From positions 1 through 58,948 of the forward strand of contig NZ_BBYA01000004.1 in assembly GCF_001050275.1 (NCBI RefSeq): a stretch of DNA of 58,948 nt, given 5' to 3'. This stretch comes from Leptolinea tardivitalis (lineage in GTDB: Bacteria > Chloroflexota > Anaerolineae > Anaerolineales > Anaerolineaceae). Below the pieces are notes generated by a model. That model was not told where the DNA came from. It searched no databases and was given only the letters and a program-made list of their open reading frames with translations. Positions 34,804-44,424 of this stretch are shown here, in pieces. Each line of letters begins with the position of its first letter. Position 1 is the stretch's first letter. A program made the translations under genes and the position numbers.

Positions 34804-35961
34804 ATGCCTATTGCTGAAACTATTGCCATCGGAACAGAACTCCTTCTGGGAGAAATTCAAGACACAAATACACATTTTATTGCCCTACAACTTCGAAATG
34901 CGGGCATTGATTTTTACCGGGCAACAATGTTGGGAGACAATCCCGGCAGAATTGCCAAAGCGGTCAAAGAAGCTGCAACCCGTGCAGATATTGTGATCAC
35001 TTCGGGAGGGTTGGGTCCTACCGTGGATGATCCAACCCGCGAAGCTATAGCCCTGGCAGCCGGTGTGGAATTGGAATTTCATGAGGAATTATGGAATCAG
35101 GTTCAAGACCGCTTTCGTCGATATGGCAGAAAACCCACTGAAAACAACCGACGTCAGGCTTATATTCCGCGTGGAGCTACTGCCATAACAAACCCGGTCG
35201 GCACTGCCCCCGCTTTTTATATCGAAATTGACGGCTGTATCGTGGTCAGTCTTCCCGGTGTACCCCGTGAACTGGAAACCTTGTTGGTTGACACGGTCAT
35301 TCCGTTATTCCATGATCGTTTTCATTTGAAAGCAGTTCTCCGATCAGTCGTCATTCATGCAGCAACAGCCGGTGAATCTCAGATCGATGAATGGGTCGCT
35401 GACCTTGAAACTGGTGCCAATCCAACAGTTGGATTACTGGCCCATCCGGGAATAACAGATATCCGTATCACCGCCCGTGCTGATTCGGAAGAAGAAGCCA
35501 ATCACATGATTGCCGGATTACGTGAAGAAGTAATAAAGCGCATAGGCCAGTCTTACTTTGGCGATGACGAGACTACCCTTGAACAGGTCGTCAATCAGAT
35601 GCTGGCTGACAAAGATATGCGCGCATTTATCCTTCTAAATGGATTCGATAGAACTTTTGAAACCAGAATTGAAAAATTAGAACCCAGACAAATTTTTGTT
35701 TTTACATCTACTGAAGATAATCCATCTTCGCCGGAATTGGAAATTGCTCGAACATCAGGATATGAGATCATCATCCGGGCGGATCTCTTTAAAATGACAG
35801 ACCAAACAAATCTGGCGTTTACATTTATCACACCTGAGGAAGAAAAATCCATAACCAGATCCCATGGCGGCCACCCCGAATTGGCACAGACCTGGGCAGA
35901 AAACATGTTGCTGGATTTTATCCGGCGTTATCTATACAATAAAAACAATAGACAAGAATAG
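34804..35961 (+). CDS. CinA-like protein with divergent C-terminal domain
   Basis: A 385-residue protein. The N-terminal molybdopterin-binding-like (MoCF) domain is clear (AIGTELLLGEIQDTNTHFIA, VITSGGLGPTVDDPTRE), followed by the CinA middle region (GATAITNPVGTAPAFYIE, VVSLPGVPRELE). The last 130 residues replace the usual NMN-amidase (PncC) domain. The expected ESCTGG motif is absent, and the sequence ILLNGFDRTFETRIEKL is unlike it. The start at 34804 fits the family; an earlier reading from 34720 adds foreign sequence. It is 12 bases upstream of the deaminase fusion gene. Confidence 0.82.
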   Translation: MPIAETIAIGTELLLGEIQDTNTHFIALQLRNAGIDFYRATMLGDNPGRIAKAVKEAATRADIVITSGGLGPTVDDPTREAIALAAGVELEFHEELWNQVQDRFRRYGRKPTENNRRQAYIPRGATAITNPVGTAPAFYIEIDGCIVVSLPGVPRELETLLVDTVIPLFHDRFHLKAVLRSVVIHAATAGESQIDEWVADLETGANPTVGLLAHPGITDIRITARADSEEEANHMIAGLREEVIKRIGQSYFGDDETTLEQVVNQMLADKDMRAFILLNGFDRTFETRIEKLEPRQIFVFTSTEDNPSSPELEIARTSGYEIIIRADLFKMTDQTNLAFTFITPEEEKSITRSHGGHPELAQTWAENMLLDFIRRYLYNKNNRQE

Positions 35962-35973
35962 AGAAAGGGAAAA

Positions 35974-37953
35974 ATGAAAACTGTTGATCTTATCCTTACA
36001 AATGCGGTCGTTCTGACTATGGATGAAGAATTCCACACGTTTGAACCCGGAGCTGTTGCTGTCTCAGGGAATTCGATCGCGGCAGTAGGGATGGAAGCGG
36101 ATATCCTGAAAGATTATTCAGCTTCAAAGAAAATTGATTGCAACCATAAAGTCTTGATGCCCGGACTTGTGAATGCGCACACCCATGTGCCCATGACACT
36201 TCTGCGAGGACTGGCGGATGATCTCCGCCTGGACGTATGGTTGATGGGATATATGATGCCGGTGGAACGTGAATTTGTTTCACCGGATTTTGTCCAATTA
36301 GGGACAAAGCTGGCCTGTGCAGAAATGATCCGTTCGGGTGTTACAACTTTTGCGGATATGTATTATTTTGAAGATGATATTGCCCGGGCAACCCAATCGG
36401 CGGGAATGCGCGCCGTTTGTGGCCAGTCAGTGATGAAATTTCCCACACCAGATGCCAAGTCTTTCGAAGATTCACTGGCTCTGGCAAGAGACTTCATTAT
36501 CCGGTGGAAAGATAATGACCTCATTGTCCCCGCTGTGGCACCACATGCGCCTTACACCTGTACTCCTGAAATCTTAAATGCATCGGCCTCTCTGGCGGTA
36601 GAATTTGACGTTCCACTGCATACCCATCTGGCGGAGACCGCCGGTGAAGTCGAAAATATGCGCAATGAGCATGGAATTCCAGTAATTCCATACATGAAGA
36701 AACAAAACTTATTTGAAGCTAAAGTGATTGCCGCCCACTGTGTTCACATTGATGAAGGTGAAATGCGTACTCTCCTGCATACCAATGCAGGTGTAGCCCA
36801 CAATCCATCTTCAAATATGAAACTGGCATCGGGCATTGCACCTGTCAAGCGCCTTATTGAACTGGGCGTCAAAGTAGGTATTGGCACTGATGGTCCGGCG
36901 TCAAATAATGATCTGGATATGTTCGAAGAGATGCGGCTGGCTTCATTTCTTGCCAAAGTCAGTTCAGGGGACCCAACTGCCCTTCCGGCACGCACCACAT
37001 TATTGATGGCCACACGGTTGGGTGCTGAAGCCCTGCATATAGGCAATATTACCGGCTCATTGGAACCCGGAAAACGGGCAGATATGATTCTTGTAGATGT
37101 TTCTCCCACGCATAATTCACCCCGTTTTAAACGTGATCCACACAATGTCTATGCGCAAATTATTTACGCCGCTAAAGCCAATGATGTTACCGATGTCATC
37201 ATCAATGGTCAATGGGTAATGCAAAACAGAGTACTCACGACCCTCAACGAGGCTGATCTGCTGACTGCCGGTAACGAATACGCTCGAAAAATTGATTCCT
37301 TCCTGATCCAGCGCGAACAGTCAGTATTATCGAAACTAATCGCCATTGGCGGCGCCACCGAAGAAGAAAGTTTCGAAGTTCAGGCCAAGATTGCCATTCC
37401 TTCTGTAGATCCAATCTTAACCGCCATAAAGACCAATCCTGAGATCAAGGTTGTTCGTACACGCCATTATCATCAATTCGACACTTACATGAAATTTGAT
37501 GATCCATCCCAGGGTTATGTACGTTACCGCGAAGACCACTCGATTACAGATACGGGTGAAATTACAGGTGTCCGTAGTCGGCTGACTCTGGTCGGACAAA
37601 CTCGTGAACACCCCTTCCGGGAAGATGTTCTTCTTTCACGCAGCCGTTTCCTGGCGCCAGCCACCCAGAGTTTGAGGTTTTACAAAGAATACTTCAAACC
37701 ACAAAAGACCGTTGAAATAGAAAAGAATCGCATGCGCTATCTTGTGAATTTCAAAGATACCGAATTCTTTATCAATGTCGATAACTTTACAGAACCAAAC
37801 CTCGGATCATTCCTTGAAGTCAAAAGCCGCACCTGGAGCAAGCAGGACGCCGAGAAGAAAGCGCATCTAGCTGAAGACCTGATCAAAGCTCTGGGAGCCT
37901 CTCCAAGTGATGTAATCGCAAGCGATTATATTGAAATGGCCTCAAAATCTTGA
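35974..37953 (+). CDS. Amidohydrolase (MTA/SAH deaminase-like) fused to CYTH-like domain
   Basis: A 659-residue two-domain protein. Residues 1-445 are an ATZ/TRZ-type amidohydrolase close to 5-methylthioadenosine/S-adenosylhomocysteine deaminases. HTH (69-71), H216/H218 in HTHLAET, H255 in AAHCVH and D306 in GTDGPASNND supply the metal site. Residues about 466-655 resemble a CYTH domain (class IV adenylate cyclase / triphosphatase tunnel fold). The features are EVQAK (E468, Q470, K472, where the family has ExExK), HQFDTYMKF, YVRYRED, TVEIEKNRMRYLV and LGSFLEVKSRTW. The second Glu of ExExK is Gln, so catalysis may be altered. Both halves are in one uninterrupted frame. Confidence 0.8.
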   Translation: MKTVDLILTNAVVLTMDEEFHTFEPGAVAVSGNSIAAVGMEADILKDYSASKKIDCNHKVLMPGLVNAHTHVPMTLLRGLADDLRLDVWLMGYMMPVEREFVSPDFVQLGTKLACAEMIRSGVTTFADMYYFEDDIARATQSAGMRAVCGQSVMKFPTPDAKSFEDSLALARDFIIRWKDNDLIVPAVAPHAPYTCTPEILNASASLAVEFDVPLHTHLAETAGEVENMRNEHGIPVIPYMKKQNLFEAKVIAAHCVHIDEGEMRTLLHTNAGVAHNPSSNMKLASGIAPVKRLIELGVKVGIGTDGPASNNDLDMFEEMRLASFLAKVSSGDPTALPARTTLLMATRLGAEALHIGNITGSLEPGKRADMILVDVSPTHNSPRFKRDPHNVYAQIIYAAKANDVTDVIINGQWVMQNRVLTTLNEADLLTAGNEYARKIDSFLIQREQSVLSKLIAIGGATEEESFEVQAKIAIPSVDPILTAIKTNPEIKVVRTRHYHQFDTYMKFDDPSQGYVRYREDHSITDTGEITGVRSRLTLVGQTREHPFREDVLLSRSRFLAPATQSLRFYKEYFKPQKTVEIEKNRMRYLVNFKDTEFFINVDNFTEPNLGSFLEVKSRTWSKQDAEKKAHLAEDLIKALGASPSDVIASDYIEMASKS

Positions 37954-37981
37954 TCCGATTCGTGTGTTAGGAAAGATTTGA

Positions 37982-39457
37982 ATGAATGCCTCACCATCTG
38001 AAACCTTAAAAATTCTGTTTGCCGCATCAGAAGCAGAACCATTCATTAAAGTTGGTGGTCTTGGTGATGTAGCAGGTTCCCTGCCCGGTGCTCTGGTGGA
38101 TTATTTCAAAGGGACTCCAGACCTACCCACTCTGGATATCCGGCTTTTCATTCCTTTCCACAGTAAAATCCAATCCTCCCGCTTCCATCTGGAAAAGGTA
38201 GCCTCTTTTCCAATTCGGACAGCGAAATCCGAACTTTTATCCAGCGTGTATCTATGTACTGACCTGAAATTCCCGGCTTACTTAATTGCAGGAGAACCGC
38301 TTCCACCAGATGGCGCCGTATATGATCCCAATCCGGTTGTGGATGGAAAAAAGTTCACCTTCTTCACACTGTCTATCCTTGAATTCTGCCGGCTTCAAAA
38401 CTGGGTGCCTGATATAGTACATGCCAATGACTGGCATACGGCAATACTACCCTATCTGATTCGTACTCAAAAAGAATACAAAGAAATCTTCTCCCAAACT
38501 CGGACCATTCTAGGTGTTCACAACTTACCATTCATGGGGGGAGGAACGCAGGGAGGTTTGGTAGAATTGGGAATTTCTGCCAGTCAGAATTTTCGCCTTC
38601 CCAAATGGGCCCGTCATATGCCGCTCCCGATGGGACTGGCAGAATCAGACCGGATTCTGGCTGTATCACCTGGATATGCCAGGGAAATTCTCACACCAGA
38701 ATTCGGCTGCGGTCTGGATGGGTTCCTGTTTACCTGCAAGGAAAAGGTTGGCGGTATCCTGAATGGATTGGATACCAAAGTATGGAATCCATCGCATGAT
38801 CCGTACCTGGTTTCAACCTACTCTCGGCTGACGTTGAAGAATCGAATTAAAAATAAACAGGAAATGCTTTCCCGCCTTGGATTGGAATTTAATCCCCGTA
38901 CGCCCCTGATTATCATGATTTCCCGGATTGACCAGCAAAAAGGAATTGATATTGCCCTGTTTGCTCTGCAGAATATGATGGAACGGAAATTTCAGTTGAT
39001 TATTCTGGGAGTCGGCGACCCGGTGTTGGAAGATACCTGCAAAGCTCTTGAAGAGAATTACCCTGAAAGGGTCCGTTTCCTCCAGCGGTTTGACCAGGCG
39101 CTTTCACACCAACTTTACGGATCAGGAGATATGATCATCATCCCCTCCCGCTATGAACCCTGCGGCCTGACTCAAATGATCGCCATGCGGTACGGTTGTG
39201 TACCAGTAGCCCGTAATACGGGAGGATTGAGTGACACGATCATTGATCAACCACCAGAAGAAGGTCAAACGGGTTTTCTCTTTGAAAAAGCAGAAGAGGA
39301 GTCCTGCAAAGAAGCTGTAGAACGAGCCTTGAACGCATTTATTAATCAGGCAACATGGGAAAAAATCCAGAAGAATGGAATGAAGACAGACTTCTCCTGG
39401 AAAAATTCTGCTGCAAGGTATGCAAAAGAATATCTCGATCTCTGGAATAATCTATGA
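37982..39457 (+). CDS. glgA: Glycogen synthase
   Basis: A 491-residue GT5 glucosyltransferase that extends alpha-1,4-glucan from ADP-glucose. KVGGLGDVAGSLP (from K23) is the ADP-glucose signature, and the C-terminal half has PSRYEPCGLTQMIAMRYG with the retaining-transferase Glu. TTAGGAAAG precedes the start. It overlaps glgC by four bases, so synthesis of donor and polymer is coupled. Confidence 0.95.
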   Translation: MNASPSETLKILFAASEAEPFIKVGGLGDVAGSLPGALVDYFKGTPDLPTLDIRLFIPFHSKIQSSRFHLEKVASFPIRTAKSELLSSVYLCTDLKFPAYLIAGEPLPPDGAVYDPNPVVDGKKFTFFTLSILEFCRLQNWVPDIVHANDWHTAILPYLIRTQKEYKEIFSQTRTILGVHNLPFMGGGTQGGLVELGISASQNFRLPKWARHMPLPMGLAESDRILAVSPGYAREILTPEFGCGLDGFLFTCKEKVGGILNGLDTKVWNPSHDPYLVSTYSRLTLKNRIKNKQEMLSRLGLEFNPRTPLIIMISRIDQQKGIDIALFALQNMMERKFQLIILGVGDPVLEDTCKALEENYPERVRFLQRFDQALSHQLYGSGDMIIIPSRYEPCGLTQMIAMRYGCVPVARNTGGLSDTIIDQPPEEGQTGFLFEKAEEESCKEAVERALNAFINQATWEKIQKNGMKTDFSWKNSAARYAKEYLDLWNNL

Positions 39458-40704
39458 AAACACGCGCCGTCATTCTGGCCGGCGGTGAAGGAACTCGACT
39501 CGGAGTTCTGACCGCCAAACGAACCAAACCGGCAGTCCCCTATGCGGGTAAGTACCGGATTATTGATTTTCCTTTGTCTAACTGTGTAAATTCAAGGATT
39601 TTTGATGTTTTGATCATCGCCCAGTACAGGCCTCATTCTTTGATTGAACATATCGGTTCTGGAGGTCCCTGGGATTTGAACCGTGATTTTACCGGTGGCG
39701 TTCGTATCTATACTCCGTATAAAGCCCAACAATCCGGCTGGTTCACGGGAACAGCAGATGCCGTCCAGCAGAATTTTAGTTTTATCAAGCGCGGCGATCC
39801 CGATCTTCTCCTCATTCTCTCAGGTGACCATGTTTACAACATGGATTACGAACCCATGATCGAATACCACCTTTCACGTGGGGCAGACATGACCATGGGA
39901 ACCATACGTGTGCCAATGGATGAAGCCTCCCGTTTTGGTATTGTCACGGTGGATGATAATCAACGGGTTACAGGATTTGTAGAAAAACCCAAAGAACCAC
40001 CATCCAATCTGGCGAATATGGGTATTTATCTGTTCAAGCGCGAATTTTTAGATGCCGCTTTATGGGCGGATCATCAAAACGAACATTCGTCGCACGACTT
40101 CGGTAAAGATATCATCCCAACCCTGATTAATAAGGGAATGAGTATTTACGCGTATCCATATGACGGCTACTGGGTGGATGTAGGTACAGTAAAATCCTAC
40201 TGGCAGGCGCATATGGACCTGTTGAGCGAACCGCCTTCCCTCAACCTGAATGACCGGAACTGGGTCATTCATACCCGTACAGAAGAACGACCGCCAATGC
40301 GTATTTCTCGAAATGCTTTGATAGAAAACAGCATGGTGTCAGACGGATGTGAGATTTCCAGTGGAGCACGAATAATCCGCAGCATCCTGTCGCCGGGTGT
40401 AACAGTAGCCAGTGGTGTCACAATCGAAGACTCAATAATTCTCACAGATGCCTTTATAGGGCAAAATAGTCACATTAGCCGTACAATATTAGATAAAAGT
40501 GTGTATATTTGTGAGAATTGTAATCTGGGCGCAACCGATCAAATGAAAATCGCGATGGTGGGTAAGAACAGCATCGTTCCGGAAAAATCAGTCCTTCTTC
40601 CGGGTGCCATGATCGGCCCGGATGTGATAAAAAACGATTATTCAAGTAATATCGTTCTGGATAATCAAATTCTGCAAACTCGGAGATCACCCCATGAGTT
40701 ATGA
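39454..40704 (+). CDS. glgC: Glucose-1-phosphate adenylyltransferase
   Basis: A 416-residue ADP-glucose pyrophosphorylase. VILAGGEGTRLGVLTAKRTK is the nucleotidyl-transfer loop, YRIIDFPLSNCVNS and GDHVYNMDYEPM follow, and a left-handed beta-helix domain makes up the last 120 residues. It supplies donor to GlgA. It overlaps malQ by 11 bases. Confidence 0.96.
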   Translation: MKTRAVILAGGEGTRLGVLTAKRTKPAVPYAGKYRIIDFPLSNCVNSRIFDVLIIAQYRPHSLIEHIGSGGPWDLNRDFTGGVRIYTPYKAQQSGWFTGTADAVQQNFSFIKRGDPDLLLILSGDHVYNMDYEPMIEYHLSRGADMTMGTIRVPMDEASRFGIVTVDDNQRVTGFVEKPKEPPSNLANMGIYLFKREFLDAALWADHQNEHSSHDFGKDIIPTLINKGMSIYAYPYDGYWVDVGTVKSYWQAHMDLLSEPPSLNLNDRNWVIHTRTEERPPMRISRNALIENSMVSDGCEISSGARIIRSILSPGVTVASGVTIEDSIILTDAFIGQNSHISRTILDKSVYICENCNLGATDQMKIAMVGKNSIVPEKSVLLPGAMIGPDVIKNDYSSNIVLDNQILQTRRSPHEL

Positions 40705-42217
40705 TCGTCAGGCCGGTATTTTGCTTCATCCTACCAGTCTGCCCGGACCAGATGGAATAGGAGATTTGGGTCCGGCAGTATATCAGTGGGTCGATTCGAT
40801 CAAGAAAGCCGGATTTACCCTCTGGCAGGTACTACCACTTGGGCCCACTGGCTATGGCGACTCCCCATACCAGTGTTTTTCCGCTTTTGCGGGAAATCCA
40901 TACCTGGTTAGCCCGGCGTTATTATTGGATGAGGGTCTTCTTCACCGGGATGACCTTGCCGAACGCCCTTCCTTTCCAGTTGACCGGGTGGATTATGGTT
41001 CGGCGATTCAATGGAAAAACAAACTTCTTCACACAGCGTACAACCGGTTTTGCCGAATCCACCCCCCTCTTTTGACAGATGAATTCAATGAATTTCAAGT
41101 CAAAGAAAAAGAATGGCTGAACGATTTCAGTCTTTTTATGGCCATAAAGGAATCAATGGGTGGTAGATCCTGGAATGAATGGCCGAAAGGTCTTCGCAAG
41201 AGAAGACCAGATGATTTGGCAGCCTTCACCAATGAATTTTCGGATGAAATTCAATACCATCAATTCAGACAATTCCTGTTCTTCCGTCAATGGAATCAGG
41301 TTCACACCTATGTAAACGAGACCGGTATCAAGATCATCGGTGATATTCCATTATTTGTAGCCTATGATTCTGCGGATGTCTGGGCAAATCCAGACCTGTT
41401 CTTTCTCGATCCAGAAGGCAACCCGCAATTTGTTGCCGGAGTGCCCCCAGATTATTTCTCTGCCACCGGACAACTTTGGGGAAATCCACTCTACAAATGG
41501 AATTACCATCGTGAGACTGGATATGCCTGGTGGATTGCCCGGATTAAATCCACCCTGGCGATGTTTGACTTCATCAGGCTTGACCACTTCCGTGGTTTTG
41601 CCGGTTATTGGGAGATTCCTGCCGGTATGCCCACCGCAGAAAAAGGCCGGTGGGTAAATGGTCCGGGAGCTGATTTTCTATCCAGTGTTAACCGAGTGCT
41701 GGGAAGTCTTCCCATCATTGCAGAAGACCTCGGGGAAATCACACCTGATGTTGTAGAATTGCGTGACAAGTTCAATCTTCCAGGGATGAAAATCTTTCAA
41801 TTCTCATTTGCCACTGATCCAACCGATCCATTTCTACCTCATAATTACCCGGTAAACTGTGTGGCGTATACTGGCACACATGATAATGACACAACTATCG
41901 GATGGTATCAAACAGCCCCAGAAGTGGAACGTGATTTTTGTCGGCGATACCTGGCCTGTGATTCAAACGGCATACCCTGGGAGATGATTCGTGCCGTATG
42001 GCAATCGGTAGCTCGAATTGCCATTGCACCTCTGCAAGATTTTTTGAGCCTTGATACAAGTGCCCGCATGAACTATCCAGGACGCACGGGTGGCAATTGG
42101 AGCTGGCGAATGACTACCAATGGTCTTTCAGATGATCTGATCCGGCGAATCCATGAAATCAACTGGCTTTACAACCGTCTTCCAGAGTTGCAGGTAAAAA
42201 AGAAGAAGCCACGCTGA
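40694..42217 (+). CDS. malQ: 4-alpha-glucanotransferase
   Basis: A 507-residue GH77 enzyme that remodels alpha-1,4-glucans. Features are the N-terminal GILLHPTSLPGPDGIGDLG, the nucleophile region FDFIRLDHFRGFAGYWEIP, the IIAEDLGEITPDV acid/base segment and AYTGTHDNDT. All catalytic Asp and Glu residues are visible. It closes the glycogen cluster; no branching enzyme or phosphorylase gene is in the window. Confidence 0.96.
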   Translation: MSYDRQAGILLHPTSLPGPDGIGDLGPAVYQWVDSIKKAGFTLWQVLPLGPTGYGDSPYQCFSAFAGNPYLVSPALLLDEGLLHRDDLAERPSFPVDRVDYGSAIQWKNKLLHTAYNRFCRIHPPLLTDEFNEFQVKEKEWLNDFSLFMAIKESMGGRSWNEWPKGLRKRRPDDLAAFTNEFSDEIQYHQFRQFLFFRQWNQVHTYVNETGIKIIGDIPLFVAYDSADVWANPDLFFLDPEGNPQFVAGVPPDYFSATGQLWGNPLYKWNYHRETGYAWWIARIKSTLAMFDFIRLDHFRGFAGYWEIPAGMPTAEKGRWVNGPGADFLSSVNRVLGSLPIIAEDLGEITPDVVELRDKFNLPGMKIFQFSFATDPTDPFLPHNYPVNCVAYTGTHDNDTTIGWYQTAPEVERDFCRRYLACDSNGIPWEMIRAVWQSVARIAIAPLQDFLSLDTSARMNYPGRTGGNWSWRMTTNGLSDDLIRRIHEINWLYNRLPELQVKKKKPR

Positions 42218-42218
42218 T

Positions 42219-43169
42219 TTATTTCCGTGAAGCCAGAAAAATCCCGAACAAAATGATGATCCCACCGATCAATTCCCAGACGGTGGGAATTTCTTTTAGG
42301 AATATGGCGGCAAGAATGGTTGAACCTACCGGCTCACCCAGCAAAACAATGGCTACCAATCCAACCGGTAAATAGGCCAGAGCCCAATTTAAGCTTGTGT
42401 GACCGACAATTTGTGGAAATATCGCCAAGGCCAGGCAAAATAAATAGGCGGACACAGAATATGGGAAAAAACTATTTCCCGTAAGGAAAACAAACAATAC
42501 AAGAAACAGGGCAGCACAGGCAAAAATACAATAGACATAGACTGAAAGATCAATCGTCTTTCTCAATATTCTTCCGATGATTAGATAAAACCCGGCACAA
42601 ACAGCTCCCATCAGGGCTAAAAAATTCCCCCATAATGCATTGGGGTTGCCCGAAACATTTTGGATCGTGCATGAAAGACCACTGACAGTAACGCTGCATT
42701 CATTGGCCAGACTCACGATCAAGCCGCCGGCTATAGCAACAAATAACCCGATTACAGTCATCCGGCTTGATTTTTCCTTAAGGATAAACGGCGAGAAAAG
42801 TGCCACCCAGATTGGCGTTGTTGTCACCAGAACTACAGAACTTGAAACGCTGGTGTATTCCAGTGATGTAATCCATGATGAAAAATGGAGAGCCAGTAAG
42901 AAACCAGCCGCAAGAATTAGTCCCCATTCCTTCCTGCCAATTTTCCCAATTTCTTTCGCATGTTTTCGAACCACCCAGGGAGTCATCAACATGGAAGCCA
43001 GCCCCAGGCGCAGAGCAGCAATCACAAGAGAAGGCATCTCTTGTTGGGCATAGCGGATGAACAGGGAAGCCGAAGAAACTGCCAGAATGCCAATTGTCAG
43101 GATTAGGGCAGGTGATTTGTACCAGATTGAATCAGGTAGAGGTTTTTGTTGTATACCGTTGCTTGACAA
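42219..43169 (-). CDS. EamA/DMT-family transporter
   Basis: A 316-residue protein with ten predicted membrane helices in two EamA halves (about 17-160 and 180-314), of the drug/metabolite transporter type. The start is TTG, with AGGAA about seven bases upstream, because no ATG lies near. The start codon region overlaps the -35 box of the divergent sod promoter. The substrate is unknown. It is convergent with malQ. Confidence 0.85.
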   Translation of the reverse strand: MSSNGIQQKPLPDSIWYKSPALILTIGILAVSSASLFIRYAQQEMPSLVIAALRLGLASMLMTPWVVRKHAKEIGKIGRKEWGLILAAGFLLALHFSSWITSLEYTSVSSSVVLVTTTPIWVALFSPFILKEKSSRMTVIGLFVAIAGGLIVSLANECSVTVSGLSCTIQNVSGNPNALWGNFLALMGAVCAGFYLIIGRILRKTIDLSVYVYCIFACAALFLVLFVFLTGNSFFPYSVSAYLFCLALAIFPQIVGHTSLNWALAYLPVGLVAIVLLGEPVGSTILAAIFLKEIPTVWELIGGIIILFGIFLASRK

Positions 43170-43191
43170 AGAGATTCCTGCTGACTAGAAT
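43163..43191 (+). promoter_or_regulatory. sod promoter
   Basis: TTGACA (43163-43168) and TAGAAT (43186-43191) are 17 bases apart. Two TCTAATTA copies follow at 43192-43199 and 43212-43219, 20 bases apart, a possible operator pair near the transcription start. Confidence 0.75.
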
Positions 43192-43268
43192 TCTAATTAA
43201 GATTATTTTTCTCTAATTAGGAGAAGAAAAAAATTACATTATCGCGAGGCATCCTCAGGAGGATTATT

Positions 43269-43874
43269 ATGCCATTCGAACAGGTAAAGTTAACGTATGA
43301 ATTCAATGCTCTTGAACCTCATATTGACACGAAAACCATGGAAATCCATTATACCAAGCACCATGCCACCTACCTCAAAAATTTAAATTCGGCTGTCGAA
43401 AAACATCCAGAATTATTTGAGAAGAGCCTGGAATCCCTGCTCTCTGATCTTGAGAAAGTACCGGAAGATATCCGTCTGGCTATACGGAATAATGGCGGTG
43501 GAGTTTTCAATCATAATTTCTATTTTGAAGGGATGGGACCAAAAGGCGGAGCACCAAAAGGTAAACTGGCAGAAGCTATTAATAAATCGTTTGGAAGTTT
43601 CGATACCTTCAAACAGGAAATGGAAAAAGCCGGTCTGGCTCGATTTGGCAGTGGATTTGCCTGGTTGAGTGTTAAGAAGGATGGATCTTTAGTGATCACA
43701 TCTACCCCCAACCAGGATACACCTCTGGCTGAAGGTCTAAAACCTCTTTTCACAGTAGATGTCTGGGAGCATGCCTATTATCTGAACTACCAGAATCGCC
43801 GGGCTGATTATCTTTCTGCTTTTTGGAATGTGGTAGACTGGGATGTAGTAGAAAAACGGTATCTCAAATCCTGA
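43269..43874 (+). CDS. sod: Superoxide dismutase, Mn/Fe family
   Basis: A 201-residue dismutase with metal ligands H27, H82, D164 and H168 (in [12 protein letters not shown]). The NQDTPL segment with Q149, together with GGG in place of the Fe-type Gln in the NNGGGVFNH segment, matches manganese enzymes better than iron ones. A cambialistic enzyme is possible. No signal peptide, so cytoplasmic. AGGAGG precedes the start. Confidence 0.95.
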   Translation: MPFEQVKLTYEFNALEPHIDTKTMEIHYTKHHATYLKNLNSAVEKHPELFEKSLESLLSDLEKVPEDIRLAIRNNGGGVFNHNFYFEGMGPKGGAPKGKLAEAINKSFGSFDTFKQEMEKAGLARFGSGFAWLSVKKDGSLVITSTPNQDTPLAEGLKPLFTVDVWEHAYYLNYQNRRADYLSAFWNVVDWDVVEKRYLKS

Positions 43875-43895
43875 TTTTCAGATAATGGAGGATGC

Positions 43896-44306
43896 ATGCC
43901 ACACGTAATCACGAGTCTTTGTTTGCGCGATGGTGGATGTGCCACAGTCTGCCCGGTTGAATGCATAGTTCCCGGCAAGCCGACAGATAAATATCCCACC
44001 TTCTATATTGATCCGGAAACCTGTATTGATTGTGATGCCTGCGTGGCAGAATGCCCGTGGAATGCCATTTTCACAGAAGATGAAGTCCCATCAGCCTATA
44101 CGGCTAAGGGAGGTGAATATCTTTCCATGCCCAAAGGTACTCCGGGGTTTTCCGAAGTATTCAACGGAAAGAATCATGACGGTGATCCGGTTCACCTGGA
44201 GAGTACACGAAAACTGACGGCTGGCGAGGTGGTGGATTTGACTCCAGCAATTGAAGCCAATGCCAGTTTCTTTAAAGACGGACCAGGTTACAAAGCGGCA
44301 GGATAA
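43896..44306 (+). CDS. Ferredoxin-like 4Fe-4S protein
   Basis: A 136-residue protein with a two-cluster ferredoxin N-terminus. The second cluster motif CIDCDACVAECP is standard. The first (C9-x5-C15-x3-C19-P-x2-C23) lacks the CxxCxxC core, as in seven-iron or modified ferredoxins. A C-terminal tail of about 70 residues without Cys is unusual for a plain ferredoxin. It lies 21 bases after sod, and a terminator follows both. It is probably a small electron carrier. Confidence 0.87.
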   Translation: MPHVITSLCLRDGGCATVCPVECIVPGKPTDKYPTFYIDPETCIDCDACVAECPWNAIFTEDEVPSAYTAKGGEYLSMPKGTPGFSEVFNGKNHDGDPVHLESTRKLTAGEVVDLTPAIEANASFFKDGPGYKAAG

Positions 44307-44326
44307 GCGAATCAGTATTGATCAAC

Positions 44327-44363
44327 AAAGAGGCGAACTCAAAAAATGGGTTCGCCTCTTTTA
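44327..44363 (+). terminator. Terminator after sod-ferredoxin
   Basis: A 12-bp stem (44327-44338 with 44350-44361), extendable by two pairs, has an A-rich loop and ends in a T tract. Confidence 0.88.
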
Positions 44364-44424
44364 TTATTAACCGGATTGGTTCGGTGTAGAATGTAAACAA
44401 ATTCTCTTCTGGAAGGGATGGGTC

